Positions 1 through 4,939 of a stretch of 5,685 nt of DNA are shown one piece after another. The position numbers were made by a program, and so were the translations under genes. The number at the start of each line of letters is the position of its first letter. Within the stretch, counting starts at the first letter, position 1. The stretch covers positions 1 to 5,685 of the forward strand of contig JAICXI010000145.1 of assembly GCA_025980505.1 (NCBI GenBank). The letters are read 5' to 3'. This stretch comes from a bacterium (lineage in GTDB: Bacteria; Oederibacteriota; Muellerivitia; Muellerivitales; Muellerivitaceae). The notes beneath the pieces are model-generated. The model searched no databases. It was not told the DNA's origin and saw only the letters and a program-made list of their open reading frames with translations.

Positions 1-408
1 CTGGTGGAATCCAAGCTCCTCCAGCCGACTTTCATCACCGACTTCCCGGTGGAAGTCTCCCCCCTGGCTAAGGCCAAGGCGGACAATCCGGCCCTGACCG
101 AGCGGTTCGAGCTTTTCGCCCTGGGACGGGAGATCGCCAACGGCTTTTCCGAGTTGAACGATCCCATCGACCAGAGGCGCCGGTTCGAGAAACAAGTCCA
201 ACTGCGCAAGGCGGGTGACGAGGAAGGCATGTTCCTGGACGAGGATTTCATCCTGGCCCTGTCTTACGGCATGCCGCCGGCCGGCGGCGTGGGCATCGGC
301 ATCGACCGGCTCCTGATGCTTTTAACCGACAGCCCCTCCATCCGGGACGTGATTTTATTCCCCCTGCTCCGGCAGCGGGACGACGAAGAAAAGATGGTTT
401 TCGAATAA
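1..408 (+). CDS. lysS: Lysyl-tRNA synthetase, class II, C-terminal part (5' end outside window)
   Basis: This cytoplasmic enzyme charges tRNA-Lys with lysine using ATP. The reading frame is open from base 1 and ends at TAA 406-408, so 135 residues of the catalytic domain are present; the anticodon-binding OB domain and motifs 1 and 2 lie upstream of the window. Visible family blocks are PTFITDFPVEVSPLAK (fragment residues 9-24), GREIANGFSELNDP (42-55, lining the lysine/ATP site) and class II motif 3, GGVGIGIDRLLML, with the ATP-binding Arg at fragment residue 103, followed by SIRDVILFP. These closely match bacterial LysS as I know it and fit no other class II synthetase. The C-terminus ends shortly after motif 3, normal for LysS. 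The next gene starts 117 bp downstream beyond a repeat element, so co-transcription with lolC/E is possible but not shown. Confidence 0.96.
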   Translation: MVESKLLQPTFITDFPVEVSPLAKAKADNPALTERFELFALGREIANGFSELNDPIDQRRRFEKQVQLRKAGDEEGMFLDEDFILALSYGMPPAGGVGIGIDRLLMLLTDSPSIRDVILFPLLRQRDDEEKMVFE

Positions 409-417
409 AGGAATTGA

Positions 418-514
418 ACCACAGAGTTACACGGAGTGAACGGAGTAAAACAAAAGGATTGGCTTGATTTTATAAAAAAACCACACTCTGTGTAACTCGG
501 TTCACTCTGCGGTG
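418..514. repeat. Inverted-repeat intergenic element, family 1, copy 1
   Basis: Two arms, about 418-446 and 485-514, are imperfect reverse complements. The left arm reads ACCACAGAG followed by short units of the type TACACGGAGT and GAACGGAGT; the right arm ends CTCTGCGGTG. The centre is AT-rich and contains AAACAAAAG. A second copy with the same outer ends and the same central AAACAAAAG lies at 2605-2689, so this is a dispersed family and not a one-off hairpin. The element begins about 9 bp after the lysS stop. Its role is unknown; a transcript would fold back on itself and could affect lysS mRNA stability. The fold lacks a terminal U-tract, so I do not call it a terminator. Confidence 0.75.
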
Positions 515-518
515 AAAG
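511..518 (+). promoter_or_regulatory. Probable ribosome-binding site of lolC/E, formed by a repeat end
   Basis: GGTGAAAG lies 7 bases upstream of the TTG at 526. It is a weak Shine-Dalgarno match but the only purine-rich block in range. It overlaps the right end of the inverted-repeat element. The equivalent end of the other copy (GGTGAAA, 2683-2689) is the same sequence, so the site looks supplied by the repeat and not by the gene. Confidence 0.45.
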
Positions 519-525
519 AATCCCA

Positions 526-1779
526 TTGAACACCCCCTTTGAAATATTCCTGGGCCTACGGTACCTGCGCTCCAAGCGCAAGCGCTCGTCCATTTCGGTC
601 CTGACCTGGCTGTCGGTGATCGGCGTGGCCATCGGCGTGGCGGCCTTGAACGTGGTGTTGTCGGTCATGAACGGGTTCGACGAGGACTTGAAGTCCAAGA
701 TCGTGGGCTTGAACGCCCACATCATCGTCTCGGGCTACCAGAACCACCCCATTCCCGATTACGACCGGATCGCCGACGCCATCCGCCACATGGACCACGT
801 CACCGCCGCCGGGCCCTACGTGGAGGGCCAGGCCCTGGCCCGTTCCCGGGAGCGCTCGCTGGGCGTCATGGTGTGGGGCGTGGACCCGGACCATCCCCAG
901 GCCATCACGGACCTGAACAAATACCTTTGGGAAGCCAAGGCCACGGATTTGAAGATGCCCGTTACCCCGGGGGCGGCCCGGTCCGACCGGATTTTCCTGG
1001 GGGCTGAACTGGCCCGGCGGCTCCAAGTGGGCGTGGGCGACGACCTGATCCTCTTTCTCCCCATCCTGCAGAGCACCCCGTTGGGCATGACGCCCAAAAG
1101 CATGAAGTTCCAGGTGGTGGGGCTTTTGTCGACCGGCATGTATGATTACGACACGGCTTATACCTACGTCTCCCTGGGCAACGGCCAGAAGATGTACCAG
1201 CTGGAGAACACCGTGACGGGTGTGGCCGTGAAGGTGGACAACGTGGACCTGGCGCCGCAAGTGGCGAAGGCCATCCGGCAAAAATTCAACGGCCAATATT
1301 TCGTGCAGGATTGGCTGCAAATGAACCACAACCTTTTCGTCGCCCTCCAGACGGAAAAATGGGTCATGGGCGTCATCCTTTCCCTCATCGTGCTGGTGGC
1401 GGCCCTCAACATCGTGAATCCCCTGACCATGATGGTGATCGAAAAGACCAAGGAAATCGGGATTTTGAAAGCCATGGGAAGCACGCGGCAAAGCATCACC
1501 GTCCTCTTCATCTTCGAGGGGCTTTTCATCGGGGTCATCGGAATCCTGGTGGGGCTTTTCATCGGCTTCGTCCTTTGCGCCATCATCGCCAAGGTGCCCA
1601 TCCCCATGCCGGGCGGGGGGATGGTGTATTACATCGACCGGCTGCCGGTGAAGGTGGAGCCGTTCGTCTGTTACCTGGTCGTGCCGGTAAGTTCGTTCGT
1701 CCTTTGCTTTGTTTCGTCCATTTTCCCGGCCGTCCAAGCCGCGAACCTGGAACCGGTGGAAGCCATTAGGTTTGGGTGA
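526..1779 (+). CDS. lolC: Lipoprotein-releasing ABC transporter permease, LolC/LolE family
   Basis: This inner-membrane permease works with the LolD ATPase to extract lipoproteins and pass them to the carrier LolA. The 417 residues are close to E. coli LolC and LolE (about 400-415). A first membrane helix lies at about residues 22-47, preceded by the family's basic N-terminus (GLRYLRSKRKRSSISVL) and followed by VMNGFDEDLKSKI. A large periplasmic domain covers about 48-275. Three C-terminal helices lie at about 279-300, 324-358 and 381-404. The cytoplasmic segment EKTKEIGILKAMG (306-318) is the family's ATPase-contact region, and the protein ends AANLEPVEAIRFG. The TTG start is chosen because an in-frame stop (493-495) precedes it and the next ATG (667) would remove helix 1. 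Only one permease gene is visible, so it may form a homodimer or pair with a protein encoded elsewhere; LolC versus LolE cannot be decided here. Confidence 0.9.
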   Translation: MNTPFEIFLGLRYLRSKRKRSSISVLTWLSVIGVAIGVAALNVVLSVMNGFDEDLKSKIVGLNAHIIVSGYQNHPIPDYDRIADAIRHMDHVTAAGPYVEGQALARSRERSLGVMVWGVDPDHPQAITDLNKYLWEAKATDLKMPVTPGAARSDRIFLGAELARRLQVGVGDDLILFLPILQSTPLGMTPKSMKFQVVGLLSTGMYDYDTAYTYVSLGNGQKMYQLENTVTGVAVKVDNVDLAPQVAKAIRQKFNGQYFVQDWLQMNHNLFVALQTEKWVMGVILSLIVLVAALNIVNPLTMMVIEKTKEIGILKAMGSTRQSITVLFIFEGLFIGVIGILVGLFIGFVLCAIIAKVPIPMPGGGMVYYIDRLPVKVEPFVCYLVVPVSSFVLCFVSSIFPAVQAANLEPVEAIRFG

Positions 1780-1804
1780 AAACGGACCGCCGATGGCCGT
1801 CTTT
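1780..1804 (+). other. Small hairpin directly after lolC/E stop
   Basis: ACGG-A-CC (1782-1788) can pair with GG-CCGT (1795-1800) around a six-base loop, leaving one bulged A; flanking A and T bases can add two weak pairs. Only three Ts follow, so it is not a convincing terminator. It sits in the 66-bp lolC/E-lolD gap and could at most be an mRNA-processing or attenuation structure. Confidence 0.2.
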
Positions 1805-1845
1805 AAACGCCCTTGCTGAGAACTGGCACTGCCAACTGGAGCCCA

Positions 1846-2526
1846 ATGGAAATCCTGAAGGTTGAAAACATCCTGAAGACCTACCACATGGAGGGCGAGG
1901 ACGTCCGGGCCTTGGAGGACGTCCAATTCACCCTGGATGCGGGGGACATCACGGTCATCCTGGGCCCTTCGGGGTCGGGGAAAAGCACGCTCTTGACCCT
2001 TTTGGGCGGCTTGAGCCGGCCTTCCTTCGGCAAGGTCCTTTGCAAAAACCGCTCCCTTTACGACATGCCGGACCGGGATTTGGCCGATTTCCGCAACAAA
2101 GTGTTCGGCTTTGTTTTTCAATTCCACTATTTGATGCCGGAACTGACCGCGCTGGAAAATGTGATCCTGCCGGGCCAAATCGGTCGAAGGTCCTACGAGG
2201 AGTGCCGGGACCGGGCCGAGCAACTCCTGGCCCATGTGGGCCTTGCCGGCCGGATGCTGCACAAGCCGGGCGAGCTTTCGGGCGGGGAGCAACAAAGGGT
2301 GGCGGTCTGCCGGGCCCTCATGAACCGGCCCGAGATCATCCTGGCCGACGAACCCACGGGCAACCTGGACGCCAGGACCGCCGAGGGGATCCACGACGTG
2401 CTTTGGGACCTTTGCCAGAAGGAAGGGCGCACGCTCATCGTGGTGACCCATTTCGAGCCGCTGGCCAAACGCGCGGACCACATCCTGACCTTGAACGCGG
2501 GGCGGGTCACAAAGAAGAGAAGTTAA
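1846..2526 (+). CDS. lolD: Lipoprotein-releasing ABC transporter ATP-binding protein
   Basis: This cytoplasmic ATPase powers lipoprotein extraction by the LolC/E permease. The 226 residues compare with about 230 for E. coli LolD. Every ABC motif is intact: Walker A GPSGSGKST (40-48), Q-loop Gln92 in VFQFHYLMPELTALENV, signature LSGGEQQR (144-151), Walker B IILADE (164-169) followed by PTGNLD, and H-loop His202. The FHYLMPELTALENV block after the Q-loop is typical of LolD and distinguishes it from FtsE and MacB, as does the adjacent LolC/E gene. I chose ATG 1846 because GGAG lies just upstream (1838-1841, a short 4-base spacer) and the protein then begins MEILKVENILKTY, as family members do. 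An in-frame TTG at 1813 would add 11 residues but has no ribosome-binding site. The gene very likely shares a transcript with lolC/E. Confidence 0.93.
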   Translation: MEILKVENILKTYHMEGEDVRALEDVQFTLDAGDITVILGPSGSGKSTLLTLLGGLSRPSFGKVLCKNRSLYDMPDRDLADFRNKVFGFVFQFHYLMPELTALENVILPGQIGRRSYEECRDRAEQLLAHVGLAGRMLHKPGELSGGEQQRVAVCRALMNRPEIILADEPTGNLDARTAEGIHDVLWDLCQKEGRTLIVVTHFEPLAKRADHILTLNAGRVTKKRS

Positions 2527-2581
2527 TTATGAATTTTAAATTGTGGAAGTTCTCGATTTTACAAATCGAAAACGGTCCTTG

Positions 2582-2711
2582 GAACCTCAAACAAAACCTC
2601 CCTTAACCACGGAGGCAGGGAGGCACAGTTAAACAAAAGCTTCGAATCGGTTGTTTTTTTAGCTGTGTCCCTGTGCCCCTGTGGTGAAATCTTGGGTTTT
2701 GTTGCAGGTTC
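2582..2711. repeat. Outer inverted repeat enclosing family 1 copy 2
   Basis: Bases 2582-2598 (GAACCTCAAACAAAACC) and the reverse complement of 2695-2711 (GAACCTGCAACAAAACC) match at 15 of 17 positions. They bracket the family 1 element at 2605-2689, so the two together form a nested cruciform-capable structure of 130 bp. I saw no equivalent outer arms around copy 1. Confidence 0.6.
2605..2689. repeat. Inverted-repeat intergenic element, family 1, copy 2
   Basis: The arms are AACCACGGAGGCAGGGAGG plus CACAG (from 2605) and, reversed, the block ending CCCCTGTGGTGAAA (2661-2689). The 23-bp cores pair at 17 positions. Copy 1 at 418-514 shares the outer ACCAC and GGTGAAA ends and the central AAACAAAAG, while the inner units differ (GGCACAG-like here, TACACGGAGT-like there). 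The middle contains a seven-T run at 2654-2660. The conserved ends with variable inner units suggest a dispersed family that diversified by short-unit change. Confidence 0.7.
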
Positions 2712-2723
2712 TTAATTTAAAAC

Positions 2724-2967
2724 GGAACGATGCACTTGGCGTCAGTTTCCAACAACCCTCGCCCCTTGCGTCGTGGTTTGGATGGGACCCTAGGGGTTAT
2801 TCCCGATGAGAGCTTTTGGGGAGATGGGGTGGGCGAGGGGTGTGGTGAAAGCCATGAAATCACCCTCACCCCGGCCCTTTTGCCCTGAGGCCCTCGAAGG
2901 CCTCCCCTTGAGGGAGAGGGGGATCGACTTCAAAACAACTGCGAACTGGCGCCAAGCGCGTAGTTCC
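2724..2967. mobile_element. MITE-like foldback element A, no coding capacity
   Basis: Terminal inverted repeats at 2724-2748 and 2943-2967 match at 20 of 25 positions, with core CTTGGCGTCAGTT against CTTGGCGCCAGTT. Inside lie G+C-rich modules in opposite orientations: CCCTCGCCC (2756-2764) against GGGCGAGGG (2831-2839), then CCCTCACCCCGGCCC (from 2863) facing TTGAGGGAGAGGG (2908-2920) around the palindrome GAGGCC...GGCCTC (2887-2904). These modules are shared with the element at 4707-4863. No direct repeat abuts the termini; AATTTAAAA occurs on both sides (2714-2722, 2982-2990) but is offset on the right and AT-rich, so it is weak evidence of a duplication. A non-autonomous element or a decayed composite is the best reading. 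Confidence 0.55.
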
Positions 2968-2970
2968 CAT

Positions 2971-3000
2971 TTGAAATTTAGAATTTAAAATTGAAAATTC
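2971..3000. repeat. AT-rich block upstream of mcsA
   Basis: TTGAAAWTT occurs twice 20 bases apart (2971 and 2991), around GAATTTAAAATTG (2982-2994). That 13-mer recurs with one change at 2530-2542, just after lolD. The block could carry the mcsA promoter, since TTGAAA resembles a -35 box, but I find no -10 box at proper spacing. Confidence 0.35.
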
Positions 3001-3002
3001 GC

Positions 3003-3006
3003 GGAG
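3003..3006 (+). promoter_or_regulatory. Ribosome-binding site deciding the mcsA start
   Basis: GGAG lies five bases before ATG 3012. The in-frame TTG at 2991 is inside the AT-rich repeat with no such site, so 3012 is preferred; it also places the first zinc-ligand cysteine pair right at the N-terminus, as in the family. Confidence 0.7.
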
Positions 3007-3011
3007 CGGAC

Positions 3012-3566
3012 ATGATTTGCCAAAGATGCGGACAACGACAAGCCACCGTTTTTTTCTCCCAAACCGTGGGAAACCAGACCACCCAGGCCCACCTGTGCGA
3101 GGTTTGCGCTCAAGAGCAAAGCCAGACCTACGGGGCCCTCAATCCCTTCGCGGCCCTTTCGGACCTGTTGAATAATTTCCTCAACTTGGGCGAGGGCGCC
3201 ATCGCTGAAATCACTCCGGGCCGGGCCGGTTCGGCGGCCGTGGATCCCCAGATGCAGTGCCCCCATTGCGGGTACCAGCTTTCCACTTTCCGCCAAAACG
3301 GACGGTTGGGATGCACCCGTTGCTACGAATCTTTCCGGAAAATTTTGGAACCCCTTATCTCCAGCATCCATGGGACTGTCCGCCACCGGGAGGAAACCGC
3401 CGAACCACAGGTTCCGTCCGCCGCCGAAGTCCCGCCGGCGCCGGGCGAAGGGGCGGATTCCGACGTCCAGGGCCTCCGGGAAAAGCTGAAGCAAGCCGTC
3501 GCGAAGGAAAAATTCGAGGAAGCGGCCCGGCTCCGGGACGAAATCAAGGAAATGGAAGGCAAGTAG
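3012..3566 (+). CDS. mcsA: McsA, zinc-binding activator of the McsB protein arginine kinase
   Basis: In Firmicutes McsA binds and activates McsB and links it to ClpC in stress protein quality control. This protein has 184 residues, almost the length of B. subtilis McsA. It carries four CxxC pairs: C3/C6 and C29/C32 forming an N-terminal zinc site, and C83/C86 and C101/C104 forming a second. They are separated by a NPFAALSDLLNNFL segment (44-57) with the hydrophobic spacing expected in this family. A low-complexity Pro/Ala/Glu linker (about 128-150) leads to a C-terminal UVR-type helical motif (152-182, with FEEAARLRDEI), as in UvrB/UvrC-interaction domains. All expected zinc ligands are present, so the gene looks functional. 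It ends two bases before mcsB, implying translational coupling. The usual upstream repressor gene ctsR is absent. A generic UVR-domain protein is the alternative, but the mcsB neighbour makes McsA firm. Confidence 0.93.
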   Translation: MICQRCGQRQATVFFSQTVGNQTTQAHLCEVCAQEQSQTYGALNPFAALSDLLNNFLNLGEGAIAEITPGRAGSAAVDPQMQCPHCGYQLSTFRQNGRLGCTRCYESFRKILEPLISSIHGTVRHREETAEPQVPSAAEVPPAPGEGADSDVQGLREKLKQAVAKEKFEEAARLRDEIKEMEGK

Positions 3567-3568
3567 CC

Positions 3569-4630
3569 ATGGCTTTTGAGGACCTGATCACTTCCAATGA
3601 CGACTGGTTTTTGAAATCCGGACCCTCCTCGGAAGTGGTGGTTTCCAGCCGCATCCGGTTGGCCCGCAACCTGGACGGCCAGAAATTTCCCAACCACGCC
3701 AACGCGGAGGAACAGCGGAAGATACTCTTCCTCGTCCAGTCGGCCGTTTCGTCCATCCCGGAGACCTCCCCGATGAAGTTCGTCCGTCTCAACGAAATTT
3801 CATCGTTGGACCGGCAGTTTTTGACCGAGCACCAGTTGATTTCGGCCGAGCACGCGGCCAGCCTGGGTGAAAGGGCGGTGGCCTTCGACCTCAAGGAAGG
3901 TTTGAGCTTTTTAATCAACGAGGAAGACCATCTGCGCCTCCAGGCCTATCGGGCGGGTTTGGACCTGAAAGAGTCCTTCCAACACCTTTCCCGGATCGAC
4001 GGGCTTCTGGGCGCCAAGCTTCCTTACGCCAAGGACCCCCGCCTGGGATACCTGACGGCCTGCCCCACGAACTTGGGACTGGCCCTCCGGGCCAGCGTCA
4101 TGTTGCACCTGCCTTCCCTGGTCTACACCAACCGGGTCGGCCAGATCTTGGAAGGGGTGACGCAGGTGGGATTGACGGTGCGCGGGTTGCAGGGGGAAAC
4201 CACCCAGGTGGCCAGCGCCTTCTTCCAGATTTCAAACCAGTCCTCCCTTGGGAAAGTCAGCCCGGAGATCGTGGAGCACGTGGAAAGGGTGACGCGCCAG
4301 TTGGTGGAGGTGGAACTGCAGACCCAAAAGGCGGTTTTCCGGCAGGAAGGCCTCAAAATCCGGGACCGCATCTGCCGCGCCTTCGGCACCCTGAAAAACG
4401 CCAAATTGATCACCTTGCAGGAAGCCCTGGACGGTTTATCGGCCTTGAGAGTGGGCGTGGAGAATAATATTTTGAAGGGGATCGACTTGCCAAACCTGAA
4501 CCGTCTTCTCATCTTGATACAGCCGGCCCACCTGGCGAAAACCGCCGCCCGGGAACTGAACCCCGAGCAGGAAGCCTTGGAAAGGGCCAAGGTTTTGGGA
4601 ATGTACCTGAAAAACGCTGAAGCGGCTTAA
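3569..4630 (+). CDS. mcsB: McsB, protein arginine kinase
   Basis: This phosphagen-kinase homologue phosphorylates arginines in damaged proteins, marking them for ClpC. It has 353 residues (B. subtilis about 363) and starts at ATG 3569 with GGAAGG (3554-3559) upstream. Family motifs are SSRIRLARN (26-34), NEEDHLR (117-123, catalytic Glu region), TACPTNLG with the conserved active-site Cys165, LRASVMLHLP (173-182), VRGLQGE (204-210) and FQISNQSSLG (219-228). It lacks the N-terminal substrate domain of arginine and creatine kinases, as McsB does. Three departures from the Firmicute pattern as I recall it: Gln213 where GE-x-[ST]-E has the second catalytic acid; TNLGLALRAS where TNLGTG is usual; and EALERA (335-340) where the phosphoarginine-receptor motif RDxxRA is expected. 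The first may lower or alter activity and the last suggests lost allosteric phosphoarginine sensing. Identity is secure; the regulatory consequence is inference. Confidence 0.94.
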   Translation: MAFEDLITSNDDWFLKSGPSSEVVVSSRIRLARNLDGQKFPNHANAEEQRKILFLVQSAVSSIPETSPMKFVRLNEISSLDRQFLTEHQLISAEHAASLGERAVAFDLKEGLSFLINEEDHLRLQAYRAGLDLKESFQHLSRIDGLLGAKLPYAKDPRLGYLTACPTNLGLALRASVMLHLPSLVYTNRVGQILEGVTQVGLTVRGLQGETTQVASAFFQISNQSSLGKVSPEIVEHVERVTRQLVEVELQTQKAVFRQEGLKIRDRICRAFGTLKNAKLITLQEALDGLSALRVGVENNILKGIDLPNLNRLLILIQPAHLAKTAARELNPEQEALERAKVLGMYLKNAEAA

Positions 4631-4696
4631 GGCGGTTGTTGGCGATCAGGGGTCGGCCACCGGCGTTTAAATATCCCGAGCCCTTAACCCTTCCAA

Positions 4697-4706
4697 CGAT
4701 TAGCCG
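4697..4706. repeat. Left target-site duplication of MITE-like element B
   Basis: CGATTAGCCG directly abuts the left terminal inverted repeat and is repeated perfectly at 4864-4873. Confidence 0.8.
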
Positions 4707-4863
4707 GTAGTGTCTCAGTTTGATGAGAAGTCCGCTTCACCCTCACTGCGGCCCTCTCCCCTCAAGGGAGAGAGGGAAATAAACGGTTAAAACCCCCGCC
4801 CCTTGGGGAGAGGGTAGGGTGAGGGGTGGCGTCGGTTTCCGGGATTTGGAACTGAGGCATTAC
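4707..4863. mobile_element. MITE-like element B with terminal inverted repeats and 10-bp target duplication
   Basis: The 157-bp element has 14-bp terminal inverted repeats, GTAGTGTCTCAGTT (4707-4720) and the reverse complement of 4850-4863 (GTAATGCCTCAGTT), matching at 12 of 14 positions. Exact 10-bp direct repeats (CGATTAGCCG) flank it with no gap on either side, the signature of transposase-mediated insertion. Inside are a foldback arm around CCCTCACTGCGGCCCTCTCC (4740-4759), its partner ending GGGGAGAGGGTAGGGTGAGG (4805-4824), and a local hairpin CCCTCTCCC/GGGAGAGAGGG (4752-4776). No protein is encoded, so it must have been moved in trans. The CAGTT inner ends of its termini and the G+C-rich modules are shared with element A at 2724-2967. 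A 9-11 bp duplication would suit an IS4-like transposase, but this is only a guess. Confidence 0.75.
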
Positions 4864-4873
4864 CGATTAGCCG
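4864..4873. repeat. Right target-site duplication of MITE-like element B
   Basis: CGATTAGCCG is identical to 4697-4706 and directly abuts the right terminal inverted repeat. Confidence 0.8.
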
Positions 4874-4927
4874 AAGGCATTGATTTAAGGTTGGTTTCAG
4901 TTGAAAATAAGCAGGTTGGCATGAACT

Positions 4928-4933
4928 AAGGAG
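4928..4933 (+). promoter_or_regulatory. Ribosome-binding site of clpC
   Basis: AAGGAG, six bases before ATG 4940, is the strongest Shine-Dalgarno in the window and fixes the clpC start. It suggests clpC is translated well and independently of mcsB. Confidence 0.85.
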
Positions 4934-4939
4934 AATTCA

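Larger units (their letters stand above)
2527..3011. other. Repeat-filled intergenic region between lolD and mcsA
   Basis: I see no credible gene here. The longest + strand open frame (2806-2988, 60 codons) is made of repeat sequence and has no protein signature. In order the region holds an AT-rich motif (2530-2542), a 7-bp stem with a three-base loop (2553-2569, no T-tract), an outer inverted repeat enclosing a family 1 element (2582-2711), a G+C-rich foldback element (2724-2967) and another AT-rich block (2971-3000). A ctsR gene, which precedes mcsA in many Firmicutes, is absent. I could not find a CtsR heptad operator (GGTCAAA-type), a HrcA CIRCE element or a convincing sigma-32 promoter. 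Confidence 0.7.
4631..4939. other. Intergenic region between mcsB and clpC
   Basis: This 309-bp gap has no credible gene. Its centre is a MITE-like element (4707-4863) with flanking 10-bp direct repeats. Bases 4631-4696 show no strong terminator. Between the element and clpC, TTGATT (4880-4885) and an A-rich stretch (4903-4910) are a poor promoter match, so I do not call one. No CtsR, CIRCE or sigma-32 site is apparent. The insertion separates clpC from the mcsAB pair. Confidence 0.65.

Noticed and set aside
418..514. CRISPR-like short repeats in the lysS-lolC/E gap
   Set aside because: The repeated units are short, diverged and mirrored as inverted arms with no regular spacers, so this is a palindromic element, not an array.
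556..2481. A 641-codon open frame on the minus strand opposite lolC/E and lolD
   Set aside because: Its translation is rich in His, Gly, Asp and Gln with no domain, as expected for the antisense of G+C-biased codons. The + strand genes carry complete family motifs across the same span.
2553..2569. Terminator-like stem TCGATTT-TAC-AAATCGA after lolD
   Set aside because: The stem is AT-rich with a three-base loop and no following T-tract, so it is too weak to call a terminator.
2806..2988. A 60-codon + strand frame between lolD and mcsA
   Set aside because: It lies wholly inside the foldback element, lacks a ribosome-binding site and has no recognisable protein features.
3257..3568. An N-terminal extension of McsB by 104 codons overlapping mcsA
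   Set aside because: The extension is the out-of-frame translation of mcsA. ATG 3569 has a good ribosome-binding site and gives the normal McsB N-terminus.
4880..4910. Possible promoter upstream of clpC (TTGATT with an A-rich stretch)
   Set aside because: No TATAAT-like box sits at 16-18 bp spacing; the match is no better than chance in this AT-rich stretch.
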